Below are positions 8,924 to 17,729 of a stretch of 64,000 nucleotides of DNA, in pieces. The notes beneath the pieces were generated by a model that was not told where the DNA came from, made no database searches, and worked only from the letters and a program-made list of their open reading frames with translations. The stretch is from GCA-003244245 sp050699435 (GTDB taxonomy: Bacteria; Actinomycetota; Actinomycetes; Mycobacteriales; Pseudonocardiaceae), in assembly GCA_050699435.1 (NCBI GenBank), contig JBOHGM010000007.1, forward strand, positions 23,005 to 87,004. Direction: 5' to 3'. The translations under genes and the position numbers were made by a program. The first letter of the stretch is position 1. The number at the start of each line of letters is the position of its first letter.

Positions 8924-10137
8924 CCACCGGGGAGGGCGCGACCGCGGCCAGGGCGCTGTTACTCTCCGCGTCGGCCGGGCACCGGTTGCGGACCCCCGAG
9001 CCGGAGGGCGGGGCGGGTCGCGATTCCCTGATCAGCCGCGGCACCCTGCTGGTGCACGCCGACCTGCACAATCACACCCTGCTCTCGGACGGTGCCGGAG
9101 ACCCGGAGGCGGCCTTTCCCTCGATGCGCGAAGCCGGTCTGGACGTCGCGGCGCTGACCGACCACGCGATCCGTGGCGCGACGGTGGAGGGCACCGGACG
9201 CGGCGGCACCCCGTGGATCGGGCTGGACCGGGCCGGCTGGCGGCGCACCGGGACACTGGCCGACGCCCATGACCGGCCCGGCGAGTTCACGGCGATCCGC
9301 GGTTTCGAGTGGACGCACCCGCACTTGGGGCACGTCAATGCCTGGTTCACCGATGACTTCACCGACATCGAGACGCACGGCGCGATGGCCGAACTGTACG
9401 CCTGGCTGACCCAGGTCGGTCGCCGCAACGGTGCGCGTGCCCCGGGCGGGCTGGCCGGCTTCAACCATCCCGGTCGGGAGGACGGCCGGTTCGGCAGCTT
9501 CCGCTACGACGCCACTGCCGCCGGGCAGATGGTCAGCCTGGAGATGTTCAACCGTACCGACGACTACCTGTTCGAGGGCGTCGCGGCGGGTGCGGTGTCC
9601 CCGCTGGTGGCCTCCCTGGACGCCGGCTGGCGCACCGGCCTGCTCGGCGTCACCGACGAGCACGGCACGGACTGGGGGTTCCCGGCAGACCGGGGACGGG
9701 CCGGGTTGTGGGTCACCGAGCACAGCAGAGCCGGGGTCGCCGAGGCGATGCGGGCCCGGCGGTTCTTCGCCACCCGGGTCTCGGGACTGCGGCTGGACGC
9801 CACCGCTGGCGGCGTGCGGATGGGCTCGGTGTTGCGGCACCGGCGTGGACCCGTGCCGTTCGCGCTCGACCTCGACCGGGGGCCGGCCTGGCGCGGCCGG
9901 GCACTGCAGGTTCAGGTGTTGCGCCCGGGTACGCCGGCACCTGCGGTGGCCGACCTGGTCGAGGTGCACTGCGGGGAGATCGCCCGCTTCGCCGTGCCGC
10001 TCGACCTCGATGACGGCAGCTGGACAGTGCTGCGGATCGCCGACCCGGCTGCGCCCAATGATAATCCGGGTCCGGCAGGCCATCCGGCGAACAATCACGC
10101 GCTCGCCTACACCAGCCCCTGGTTCCTCGAGCCCTGA
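8920..10137 (+). CDS. PHP-domain (CehA/McbA-type) metal-dependent hydrolase
   Basis: 405 residues. PHP metal ligands are visible: HADLHNHTLLSDG near residue 46, ALTDHA near residue 77, GFEWTH near residue 127, FNHPGRED near residue 178 and TDEHGT near residue 245. CehA/McbA-type PHP proteins are hydrolases of phosphate or carbamate esters. The start overlaps the pdxS stop (GTGA), and pdxT follows 31 bases later, so it is co-transcribed with PLP synthesis. In M. tuberculosis this slot holds a thioesterase (tesB2). A role in vitamin B6 or phosphate-ester clean-up is inference only. Confidence 0.8.
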   Translation: MTTGEGATAARALLLSASAGHRLRTPEPEGGAGRDSLISRGTLLVHADLHNHTLLSDGAGDPEAAFPSMREAGLDVAALTDHAIRGATVEGTGRGGTPWIGLDRAGWRRTGTLADAHDRPGEFTAIRGFEWTHPHLGHVNAWFTDDFTDIETHGAMAELYAWLTQVGRRNGARAPGGLAGFNHPGREDGRFGSFRYDATAAGQMVSLEMFNRTDDYLFEGVAAGAVSPLVASLDAGWRTGLLGVTDEHGTDWGFPADRGRAGLWVTEHSRAGVAEAMRARRFFATRVSGLRLDATAGGVRMGSVLRHRRGPVPFALDLDRGPAWRGRALQVQVLRPGTPAPAVADLVEVHCGEIARFAVPLDLDDGSWTVLRIADPAAPNDNPGPAGHPANNHALAYTSPWFLEP

Positions 10138-10168
10138 CCCTTCGAACGCCAGCGTCTACGCTGGTCCA

Positions 10169-10816
10169 GTGTCTGAATACGGTCCTGTCGTCGGTGTGCT
10201 GGCGCTCCAGGGTGATGTGCGCGAGCATCAGCGGGCGGTGGCCGAATGCGGGCTACGCAGCAGGTTGGTGCGCCGCATGGCGGAGCTCGTCGAGGTGGAT
10301 GCGCTGATCCTGCCCGGGGGCGAGTCCACCACGATGAGCCGGCTGCTGGTCGCCTTCGACCTGCTGGAACCGCTGCGGGCCCGGCTCGCCGAGGGCATGC
10401 CCGCCTACGGATCGTGCGCCGGGATGATCCTGTTGAGCAAGGAGATCCTGGACGGGCGGCCCGACCAGCAGCAACTCGACGCGTTGGACACCGTCGTGCG
10501 CCGCAACGCGTTCGGCAGGCAGGTCGAGTCCTTCGAGGCCGATCTGGACTTCGCGGGCGTGCCTGGTGACCCGGTGCGGGCGGTCTTCATCCGCGCCCCC
10601 TGGGTGGAGCAGGCCGGACCGGGTGTTGACGTGCTGGCGAGCGTGCCCGACGTGCCGTCCGTGGGTAGCGCCGCAGGTAGGATCGTCGCGGTCCGGCAGG
10701 GGTTCGTGCTGGCCACCGCGTTTCATCCGGAGTTGACCGGTGACCGGCGCATCCACCAGTTGTTCTGCGAGATGGTCCGGCTCTCCGCTGCGGCGCGGGT
10801 GAGCGCAGGCGGGTGA
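10169..10816 (+). CDS. pdxT: pyridoxal 5'-phosphate synthase glutaminase subunit
   Basis: 215 residues, class I glutamine amidotransferase that supplies ammonia to PdxS. The catalytic cysteine is in YGSCAGMILLS, the PdxT signature GGEST is near residue 48, and the His/Glu pair is in AFHPELTGD near residue 190. GTG 10169 gives MSEYGPVVGVLALQGD. A TACGCT hexamer seven bases upstream could be the -10 of a leaderless transcript in addition to read-through from pdxS. The frame is open far upstream (from 9431), which is a shadow of the hydrolase. Confidence 0.95.
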   Translation: MSEYGPVVGVLALQGDVREHQRAVAECGLRSRLVRRMAELVEVDALILPGGESTTMSRLLVAFDLLEPLRARLAEGMPAYGSCAGMILLSKEILDGRPDQQQLDALDTVVRRNAFGRQVESFEADLDFAGVPGDPVRAVFIRAPWVEQAGPGVDVLASVPDVPSVGSAAGRIVAVRQGFVLATAFHPELTGDRRIHQLFCEMVRLSAAARVSAGG

Positions 10817-10849
10817 GATTGGCGAGCGATCAAGAGGAGCAGGGCAGGT

Positions 10850-11599
10850 ATGAGCGGCCACTCGAAATGGGCGACCACCAAGCACAAGAAGGCCGCCGTC
10901 GACGCGAAGCGCGGCAAGCTCTTCGCAAAGCTGATCAAGAACATCGAGGTGGCGGCCCGCACCGGTGGCGGCGATCCGGACGGTAACCCGACGCTGTACG
11001 ACGCCATCCAGAAGGCCCGCAAGAACTCGGTGCCCACGGACAACATCGACCGTGCGGTCCAGCGCGGCTCCGGTGCCGATGCCGGCGGGGCCGACTACCA
11101 GACGATCATGTACGAGGGATACGGCCCTGGTGGGGTGGCGCTGCTCGTCGAATGTCTCACCGACAACCGAAACCGGGCGGCGTCCGACGTGCGGACCGCG
11201 ATGACCCGCAACGGCGGCACGATGGCCGACCCCGGCTCGGTGTCGTTCCTGTTCAGCCGCAAGGGCGTGGTGATTGTGCCGCGGGAGAACCTGTCGGAGG
11301 ACGACGTGCTGGCCGCGGTGCTCGATGCCGGCGCCGAGGAGGTCAACGACCTTGGCGAGTCCTTCGAGGTGGTGTCCGAGGCCACCGACCTGGTCGGGGT
11401 ACGCACCGCGCTGCAGCGGGCCGGTATCGACTACGACTCCGCCGAAGCGAGCTTCCTGCCCTCGGCGAGCATCCCACTGGACGCCGATGATGCCCGCAAG
11501 GTGTTCAAGCTGATCGACGCGTTGGAGGACTGCGACGACGTGCAGAACGTCTACGCCAATTTCGACGTCCCCGACGACGTGCTGGCCGAGGTCGGCTGA
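10850..11599 (+). CDS. yebC: YebC/PmpR-family regulator or translation factor
   Basis: 249 residues beginning MSGHSKWATTKHKKA, the invariant YebC/TACO1 N-terminus. Three domains are expected; the acidic middle and C-terminal segments (SFEVVSEATDL, ALEDCDDVQNVYANFD) are present. Family members have been described as DNA-binding regulators and, more recently, as factors that relieve ribosome stalling on proline runs. It lies just before ruvC as in many bacteria. AGAGGAGCAGGGCAGG precedes the ATG. Confidence 0.95.
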   Translation: MSGHSKWATTKHKKAAVDAKRGKLFAKLIKNIEVAARTGGGDPDGNPTLYDAIQKARKNSVPTDNIDRAVQRGSGADAGGADYQTIMYEGYGPGGVALLVECLTDNRNRAASDVRTAMTRNGGTMADPGSVSFLFSRKGVVIVPRENLSEDDVLAAVLDAGAEEVNDLGESFEVVSEATDLVGVRTALQRAGIDYDSAEASFLPSASIPLDADDARKVFKLIDALEDCDDVQNVYANFDVPDDVLAEVG

Positions 11600-11660
11600 G
11601 CGAGTGCCGAGGGGGTGGGGTGTGTCGGTACCCGGGGCCCAGCGATGCCGGCGCTAGGAT

Positions 11661-11676
11661 TCGAACGGGTGTTCGC
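11661..11676 (+). promoter_or_regulatory. LexA SOS box upstream of ruvCAB
   Basis: TCGAACGGGTGTTCGC matches the mycobacterial-type LexA operator TCGAAC-N4-GTTCGA at 15 of 16 bases (last base differs, N4 ignored). It lies 19 bases before the ruvC start, so LexA would block ruvCAB until DNA damage. The actinobacterial consensus is established knowledge; binding here is inferred. Confidence 0.85.
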
Positions 11677-11694
11677 TCATCTGAGGAGGTGTCG

Positions 11695-12270
11695 GTGCGG
11701 GTGCTGGGTGTGGATCCCGGGCTCACCCGTTGCGGGCTCGGCGTGGTGGACGGTGGCACTGGGCGCACCGTGACCTGCGTCGCGGTGGACGTCCTGCGCA
11801 CCTCACCCGACGTCGAGCTCGGCGCGCGGCTGGTCGCGGTCGCCGACATCGTCGAGCGCTGGCTGGCCGAGCACCACCCGGATGTAGTCGCGGTGGAGCG
11901 GGTGTTCAGCCAGCACAACGTGCGTACCGCAATGGGTACTGCCCAGGTCGGCGGCGTGGTCGCGTTGGTGGCGGCCCGCGGGGGACTGCCGGTCGCTTTC
12001 CACACCCCCAGCGAGGTCAAGGCTGCGGTCACCGGCTCCGGGCGGGCAGGTAAGGAACAGGTGACCACTATGATCACCCGGCTGCTGGCGCTGCCGGCCA
12101 GGCCGCGCCCAGCTGATGCCGCGGACGCGCTGGCGCTGGCTATCTGCCACCTGTGGCGGGCTCCGATGACGGCGCGGCTTGAGCAGGCCCGGGTCCGCTC
12201 GGCGCAGCTCGCCCGGACGCATCGGACGCGGCTGGCCGCGGCGGCGCGGAAGGCCGGAGGAGCGTCGTGA
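11695..12270 (+). CDS. ruvC: Holliday junction resolvase
   Basis: 191 residues. Catalytic acidic residues are visible: GVDPGLTRCG (first Asp), VAVERVFSQHN (Glu) and the paired Asp in PADAADALALAICH near residue 145. It cuts Holliday junctions brought by RuvAB. GTG 11695 follows GAGGAGGT at the right distance and matches the family N-terminus; the GTG at 11620 would add a poor extension and cross the SOS box. Coupled to ruvA by a 4-base overlap. Confidence 0.96.
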   Translation: MRVLGVDPGLTRCGLGVVDGGTGRTVTCVAVDVLRTSPDVELGARLVAVADIVERWLAEHHPDVVAVERVFSQHNVRTAMGTAQVGGVVALVAARGGLPVAFHTPSEVKAAVTGSGRAGKEQVTTMITRLLALPARPRPADAADALALAICHLWRAPMTARLEQARVRSAQLARTHRTRLAAAARKAGGAS

Positions 12271-12890
12271 TCTCCTCGGTGCGGGGGCAGGTGCGCTCCG
12301 TCGGGCTGGACCACGCCGTGGTCGAGGTCGGTGGCGTCGGGTTGGCGGTGCACGCCGTGCCCGCGACGCTGGCCACGCTGCGAAGGGGTGAGCAGGCTCA
12401 GCTGGCCACGTCGCTGGTCGTGCGCGAGGACTCGCTCACCCTGTATGGCTTCGCCGATACCGAGGCCCGCGAGTTGTTCGTGCTGCTGCAGACCGTTTCC
12501 GGGGTGGGGCCGCGGCTAGCACTGGCGATGCTCGCTGTGCTCGAGCCGGAGGCACTGCGCAGCGCGCTGGCCGAGGGCAACCTCACCATGCTCACCCAGG
12601 TGCCCGGCATCGGGCGCAAGGGCGCGGAGCGGCTCGTCGTGGAGCTGCGGGACAAGGTCGGCGCGGTCGCCCCCGCTGCGTCCAGCCCGGCGCCGGGTGG
12701 CGCTATGGCGGTGCGCACCCAGGTGGCTGAGGCGCTGGTCGGGCTCGGATTCCCGGTCCGCCAGGCTGAGCAGGCCGTCGAAGCGGTGCTCGCCGACACC
12801 GAAGGCCCCAACGGGGCCTCCCCCGCTGAGAGCACTGACACCGCTGCGGTGCTGCGCAACGCGTTGGCTCGGCTGGGGCGCAACCGGTGA
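12267..12890 (+). CDS. ruvA: Holliday junction DNA helicase subunit RuvA
   Basis: 207 residues. It binds the four-way junction and recruits RuvB. Two helix-hairpin-helix elements are seen, VSGVGPRLALAML near residue 77 and VPGIGRKGAERLVVEL near residue 112, then a flexible Pro/Ala linker and the small C-terminal domain that contacts RuvB (VRTQVAEALVGLGF). GTG start overlaps ruvC; the stop overlaps ruvB. Confidence 0.96.
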   Translation: MISSVRGQVRSVGLDHAVVEVGGVGLAVHAVPATLATLRRGEQAQLATSLVVREDSLTLYGFADTEARELFVLLQTVSGVGPRLALAMLAVLEPEALRSALAEGNLTMLTQVPGIGRKGAERLVVELRDKVGAVAPAASSPAPGGAMAVRTQVAEALVGLGFPVRQAEQAVEAVLADTEGPNGASPAESTDTAAVLRNALARLGRNR

Positions 12891-13921
12891 CACCGCAGCC
12901 ACGGCTCTCGGCCGAGCTGGATCCGGCTGACGTCGATCTCGAGGGCACGCTGCGACCCCGCCGGTTGGCAGAGTTCATCGGCCAGGCCCGGGTCCGCGAG
13001 CAGCTGGAGCTGGTTCTGGAGGGCGCCAGGCGGCGTGGCGCCGCACCGGATCACGTACTGTTCTCCGGCCCACCGGGGTTGGGCAAGACCAGTCTCGCGA
13101 TGATCATCGCCGCCGAGCTGGGCAGTGCCATCCGGGTCACTTCGGGCCCGGCGTTGGAGCGCGCTGGGGACCTCGCCGCCATGCTGTCCAATCTCGTCGA
13201 GGGCGACGTGCTGTTCATCGACGAGATTCACCGGGTGGCCCGAGCCGCCGAGGAGATGCTCTACCTGGCGATGGAGGACTTCCGGGTCGACGTGGTAGTC
13301 GGCAAGGGACCGGGGGCTACCTCGATCCCGCTGGACATCGCCCCGTTCACGCTGGTGGGGGCGACGACCCGGTCCGGCGCGCTGACCGGCCCGCTGCGCG
13401 ACCGGTTCGGGTTCACCGCGCATATGGAGTTCTACGAACCCGCCGAGTTGGAGCTGGTGCTGTGCCGCTCGGCAAGTATCCTTGGCGTGGACCTGCGCGC
13501 GGATGGTGCAGTCGAGATCGCCGCCCGCTCCCGAGGCACCCCCCGGATCGCCAACCGGTTGCTCCGCCGGGTCCGCGACTACGCTGAGGTCCGGGTAGAC
13601 GGCGCGATCACCCTCGACGTGGCCCGCGCTGGTCTGGCCGTCTACGACGTGGACGAGCTCGGGTTGGACCGGTTGGATCGCGCGGTACTCACCGCGCTGG
13701 TAAGGACCTTTGGCGGCGGGCCGGTCGGGGTGTCCACCATCGCCGTCGCAGTGGGGGAGGAGCCGGCCACCGTGGAAGAGGTGTGTGAACCTTTCCTGGT
13801 CCGCGCCGGCATGCTCGCCCGCACTCCGCGGGGCCGGGTGGCTACCGCCGCAGCATGGCGGCACCTGCGGCTGGAACCACCTCCGGCCGCTACCGGAGAC
13901 CCGACGCTGTTCGACCCGTGA
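12887..13921 (+). CDS. ruvB: Holliday junction branch migration ATPase
   Basis: 344 residues, AAA+ motor. Walker A is GPPGLGKTSLA near residue 61, Walker B is FIDEIHR near residue 110, sensor and arginine-finger region ATTRSGALTGPLRDRFG near residue 160, and the winged-helix C-terminal domain closes with TPRGRVATAAAWRHL. It completes the ruvCAB operon under the SOS box. The first base triplet of a triple hairpin repeat overlaps its stop codon. Confidence 0.97.
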   Translation: MTPQPRLSAELDPADVDLEGTLRPRRLAEFIGQARVREQLELVLEGARRRGAAPDHVLFSGPPGLGKTSLAMIIAAELGSAIRVTSGPALERAGDLAAMLSNLVEGDVLFIDEIHRVARAAEEMLYLAMEDFRVDVVVGKGPGATSIPLDIAPFTLVGATTRSGALTGPLRDRFGFTAHMEFYEPAELELVLCRSASILGVDLRADGAVEIAARSRGTPRIANRLLRRVRDYAEVRVDGAITLDVARAGLAVYDVDELGLDRLDRAVLTALVRTFGGGPVGVSTIAVAVGEEPATVEEVCEPFLVRAGMLARTPRGRVATAAAWRHLRLEPPPAATGDPTLFDP

Positions 13922-14019
13922 GACCTGCTCGCAGGGTCGAACCATCAACACTGAGACCTGCTCGCAGGGTCGAACCAATCGACACTGAGACCTGCTCGCA
14001 GGGTCGAACCATCAACACT
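13919..14019 (+). repeat. three tandem REP-like hairpin units
   Basis: Three units of 33-34 bases start at 13919, 13952 and 13986. Each holds GACCTGCTCGCAGGGTC, a near-palindrome with stem GACC.TGC/GCAGGGTC, followed by GAACCATCAACAC or a close variant. The middle unit has one extra base. Related single units lie at 3109 and 22325. The array fills the space between ruvB and yajC and could end ruvCAB transcription or protect its 3' end. Three units with a hairpin in each do not make a CRISPR. Confidence 0.85.
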
Positions 14020-14067
14020 GACGACCTGGCACACTCGTGTGAGCACCACTGATGTGATCGGAGAATC

Positions 14068-14448
14068 ATGGACCCCCTGCTCCTGCCCCTGCTATTCATC
14101 GCTGTGCTCGCGCTCCCGCTGATCCTCGGCTCGCGCAGGCAGAAACGAGCGATGGCCGAGGCGCAGCGGCTACAAGACTCGCTGACTGAAGGTGATCGGG
14201 TGATGACCACCTCAGGTCTGCAGGCGACGGTGGTCGATACCGCCGACGACCGCACCGTGGACCTCGAGATTGCCCCGGGGGTGCGCACCACCTGGTTGCG
14301 GGCAGCGATCCGGGAGAAGATCACCGACAGCGCGGCAACCGAGGACGACGACTGGCCCGGATCTGCCGGGGACGACGACCAGCCCGAATCTGCCGGGACG
14401 CGGCTTGTGCCTCCCCTCGAGGGCGGCGCGCGCACCGACAAGACCTGA
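14068..14448 (+). CDS. yajC: Sec translocon auxiliary subunit YajC
   Basis: 126 residues with one N-terminal TM segment (about residues 2-20, LLLPLLFIAVLALPLIL) followed by the short conserved block LTEGDRVMTTSGLQATVV. It works with SecD and SecF in the SecDF-YajC complex. The acidic C-terminal tail is longer than in many relatives. GGAGA lies seven bases before the ATG. secD starts 134 bases downstream. Confidence 0.92.
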   Translation: MDPLLLPLLFIAVLALPLILGSRRQKRAMAEAQRLQDSLTEGDRVMTTSGLQATVVDTADDRTVDLEIAPGVRTTWLRAAIREKITDSAATEDDDWPGSAGDDDQPESAGTRLVPPLEGGARTDKT

Positions 14449-14582
14449 TCCCACCCGGGGCAGGTACGCTGCGCAGCCGGTCCCCCGCGGGCCGGGCCGG
14501 TGACGGCACTGGCACAGTGGGCAGCAGATCGCCGGTCGTGGCGCGCGGCGTAGTTGGCTTTGACTGAGGAGAACCATCCACC

Positions 14583-16289
14583 GTGGCACCACCGGCCGGG
14601 CATGTCAGCCCGTGGCGCAACCTGGCGATCTTCGCCGGAGTCGTTGCCGTTCTGTACTCCCTGGTTTTTTTCACCGGTGGCGGTGACCCGACGCCCAAGC
14701 TGGGTATCGACCTGCAGGGCGGTACCCGAGTTACCCTGACTGCCCGCACCGCCGACGGTCAGGAACCGTCCCGGGAGTCCCTCGACCAGGCTCGCCAGAT
14801 CATCGAGGAGCGGGTCAACGGCATTGGTGTCAGCGGCGCGGAGGTCGTCCTCGACGGCACAAACTTGATCATCACAGTACCCGGCGAGAACGGCGACCAG
14901 GCTCGTACGCTCGGGCAGACCGCCAAGCTGTACTTCCGGCCGGTGATCACCCAGCAGGCTGCCGGGCCGCCCGCGTCGCCCCCCGCGACGCCGGAACCAG
15001 GCGGTGGCGGACCTGCTTTGCCCGCAGAGCCGAGTCAAGCGCCCATCCCGGAAGGCGCGCCGACCCCGGTCGCTCCGCAGCGGGCCCAGCCACCGTCGGA
15101 CGAGCCGACCTCGCCCACTGCACCTCCGACCAGTTCGCCGCCCCGGGTCGGGCAGGCTCCGGAGGATCCGGCGGACCCGGAGCTGGCCGAGCAGATCCGG
15201 CAGGTCCGCGCGTTGCTGCAGAGCCAGGACCCTGCCGTGCAGCAGCAGGCACTGGCCAGGCTGAACTGTGCGGTGCCCAACCCCCTGCGGGGCAACGACG
15301 ACCCGGCGCTGCCGCTGGTCACCTGCAACCAGGACGGCACCGCCAAGTACCTGCTCGGGCCGGCCTTCATGTCCGGTGAGCAGATCGCCGACGCGTCGGC
15401 CGGTCCGAGCCAGCAGGGTGCGGGTTTCGAGGTGAGCCTGGACCTCGACCGCGAGGGCGAGGACATCTGGGCGCGGTACACCGCGCAAAACATCGGCAGG
15501 CAGGCTGCGATCGTGCTGGACAGCAAGGTGGTCTCGGCCCCGCGGATCGAGGGTGCTGTTCCACCTGGCAGTTTGACCCGTATCACCGGCCAGTTCACCC
15601 AGGTCGAGGCCCAGGACCTGGCTAATGTGCTCAAATACGGCGCGCTGCCACTGTCCTTCGAGGCATCGGAGTCCGAGACGGTATCGGCCACGCTGGGACT
15701 CTCCTCGCTGCGCGCCGGATTGTTCGCCGGGGCGATCGGGCTGGCCGTAGTGTTCGTCTACTGCCTCGTCTACTACCGGGTTCTCGGGGTACTGACGATC
15801 CTGTCCCTGGTGCTGTCCGGGCTGATCGTCTACGCCGTGCTGATCCTGCTCGGCCGCTGGATCGGGTTCACCCTCGATTTGGCCGGTGTCGCAGGCTTCA
15901 TCGTCGCCATCGGCATCACCGCGGACTCGTTCGTAATCTTCTTCGAGCGGCTCAAGGACGAGATCAGGGATGGCCGAACGTTCCGCTCCGCCGTTCCGCG
16001 GGCCTGGGTCCGGGCCAGGCGCACCATCCTGTCCGCGGACGCGGTGAGTTTCCTGGCTGCGGCGGTGCTTTACCTGCTCGCGGTCGGACAGGTCAAGGGC
16101 TTCGCGTTCACGTTGGGCATGTCGACCGTACTGGATCTCGTGGTGGTCTTCCTGGTGACGCATCCGTTGGTGGCGATGGCGGCGAAGTCCCGGCTGCTGT
16201 CCCGCCCGGAGCTGTCGGGACTGGGGGCCGCGCAGCGGGGCGGGGCCGGTGGCCGGTCGGGCTTGGCGACCGCCGGGAAGGGTGCCTGA
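14583..16289 (+). CDS. secD: protein translocase subunit SecD
   Basis: 568 residues. One N-terminal TM, the D1 signature GIDLQGGTRVTLT near residue 42, and a C-terminal RND-type membrane domain with GFIVAIGITADSFVIFFERLKDEI near residue 443. SecDF uses the proton gradient to pull exported proteins outward. A Pro/Ala-rich insertion lies in the periplasmic region around residues 125-200 (PASPPATPEPGG and following), common in actinobacteria. GTG start with TGAGGAGA nine bases upstream. One base separates its stop from secF. Confidence 0.95.
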   Translation: MAPPAGHVSPWRNLAIFAGVVAVLYSLVFFTGGGDPTPKLGIDLQGGTRVTLTARTADGQEPSRESLDQARQIIEERVNGIGVSGAEVVLDGTNLIITVPGENGDQARTLGQTAKLYFRPVITQQAAGPPASPPATPEPGGGGPALPAEPSQAPIPEGAPTPVAPQRAQPPSDEPTSPTAPPTSSPPRVGQAPEDPADPELAEQIRQVRALLQSQDPAVQQQALARLNCAVPNPLRGNDDPALPLVTCNQDGTAKYLLGPAFMSGEQIADASAGPSQQGAGFEVSLDLDREGEDIWARYTAQNIGRQAAIVLDSKVVSAPRIEGAVPPGSLTRITGQFTQVEAQDLANVLKYGALPLSFEASESETVSATLGLSSLRAGLFAGAIGLAVVFVYCLVYYRVLGVLTILSLVLSGLIVYAVLILLGRWIGFTLDLAGVAGFIVAIGITADSFVIFFERLKDEIRDGRTFRSAVPRAWVRARRTILSADAVSFLAAAVLYLLAVGQVKGFAFTLGMSTVLDLVVVFLVTHPLVAMAAKSRLLSRPELSGLGAAQRGGAGGRSGLATAGKGA

Positions 16290-16290
16290 G

Positions 16291-17490
16291 ATGCCGGGAA
16301 CGCTGCAGCGGCTCTACACCGGGACCGGTGCGTTCGACATCGTGGGGCGTCGGCGATGGTGGTATGCGCTGACCGGGGTGCTCGTCGCGGTCTGCATTGG
16401 TTCGATCGTGCTGCGTGGGTTCAATCTCGGAATCGACTTCGAGGGCGGCACCCGGATTCAGCTGCCTGCGGTGGGAGCACAGGGCCCGATCAGTACCGAG
16501 CAGGTGGAGCAGGTCTTCACCGAGGCAGTCGGGGAACCACCGGCGTCAGTGCAGACCGTCGGCACCGGTGATGCAGCGAGCATCCTGGTTCGTTCCGAGA
16601 CACTGGGCGCGCAGGACACGTTCGTGCTGAAGGACACCCTCTTCGAGCAACTGCAACCGCTCGGAACTGACGGCGAACCCAGCGAACAGGTGATCAGCGA
16701 CAGCGCGGTGAGCGCCACCTGGGGCGGTGAAATCAGCAAAAAAGCACTGATCGCGCTCCTGGTGTTCCTCGTCCTGGTAACCATTTTCCTCGCGCTGTAC
16801 TTCGAGCCCCGGATGGCGCTGGCGGCGCTGGTTGCACTGGTGCACGACGTCCTGGTGACCGCTGGCATCTACTCGCTGGTCGGCTTCGAGGTGACGCCTG
16901 CCTCGGTCATCGGCCTGCTCACCATCCTCGGGTTCTCGCTGTACGACACGGTGGTCGTGTTCGACAAGGTTCAGGAGAACACGCGCGGACTGCTCGGGCT
17001 GACCCGGCGGACCTATGGCGAGGCGGCGAACCTGGCGGTCAACCAGACCCTGATGCGTTCGATCAACACCTCGCTGATCGCGGTGCTCCCGGTGGTGGGC
17101 CTGCTGGTGGTCGGCGTCGGCCTGCTTGGCGTCGGCACGCTCAAGGATCTCGCGCTCGTGCAGATGGTCGGCATCGTGGCCGGGGCATCGTCGTCGATCT
17201 TCCTGGCCACCCCGCTGCTGGTGGACCTCACCATGCGCAGGCCCGCCTACCAGCAACAGGCTGAGCGGGTCGGCCTGCGCCGGGAGAAGCCGGCAGGCAA
17301 GGCCGATGAACCAGGGGAGACCACGATCACCCCCGGTACTCGCCGCGAAGAGTCGCTGGCGGCGGCGTCCGGCGTTCCAGCGCGGGTCGGCAAGCCCGCT
17401 CCGGCAGGGCGTCCGCGTAAGAGCCCGGTAGGCAAGGGCGTACGGCCGTCCGGCAAGGCAGCCAAACCCGTGGGCAAGAAGCAGCGCTAA
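16291..17490 (+). CDS. secF: protein translocase subunit SecF
   Basis: 399 residues. GIDFEGGTRIQLPA near residue 48 is the SecF counterpart of the SecD D1 motif, and LGFSLYDTVVVFDKVQENT near residue 212 is the conserved TM4-5 region. The C-terminal 70 residues are a basic Lys/Pro/Arg tail, probably cytoplasmic. The ATG at 16291 lies one base after secD and is preferred over the longer open frame from 16249. Confidence 0.95.
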   Translation: MPGTLQRLYTGTGAFDIVGRRRWWYALTGVLVAVCIGSIVLRGFNLGIDFEGGTRIQLPAVGAQGPISTEQVEQVFTEAVGEPPASVQTVGTGDAASILVRSETLGAQDTFVLKDTLFEQLQPLGTDGEPSEQVISDSAVSATWGGEISKKALIALLVFLVLVTIFLALYFEPRMALAALVALVHDVLVTAGIYSLVGFEVTPASVIGLLTILGFSLYDTVVVFDKVQENTRGLLGLTRRTYGEAANLAVNQTLMRSINTSLIAVLPVVGLLVVGVGLLGVGTLKDLALVQMVGIVAGASSSIFLATPLLVDLTMRRPAYQQQAERVGLRREKPAGKADEPGETTITPGTRREESLAAASGVPARVGKPAPAGRPRKSPVGKGVRPSGKAAKPVGKKQR

Positions 17491-17498
17491 CCTCCTTC

Positions 17499-17522
17499 GT
17501 CACCGGATACCGACTGGGTGAC
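17499..17522 (+). terminator. possible secF terminator hairpin
   Basis: GTCACC and GGTGAC form a perfect 6-base stem around a 12-base loop, nine bases after the secF stop. No T-run follows, so it is a weak call. Confidence 0.3.
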
Positions 17523-17729
17523 AGCGGCCCGGGCGTCGGTCCCACCGAGGGAACTACTACTCAGCGTGCTCGTTAATGACACTTTCGTACCTCTCCGGAC
17601 ATACTTGACGGATAGTTATCCCAGATCCTTGCCTGCGACCCCATTCGGTAGCACGCTCTGTAGCCGTGGGGTCCGGTAACACCCGGAGACGGCCGTGGGT
17701 GGCGGCTGTCGTGCCAGGGAGGAGTGGGG

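Noticed and set aside
13919..14019. Short CRISPR array
   Set aside because: Only three units of 33-34 bases, each internally palindromic and almost identical across its whole length, so there are no distinct spacers and no cas genes nearby.
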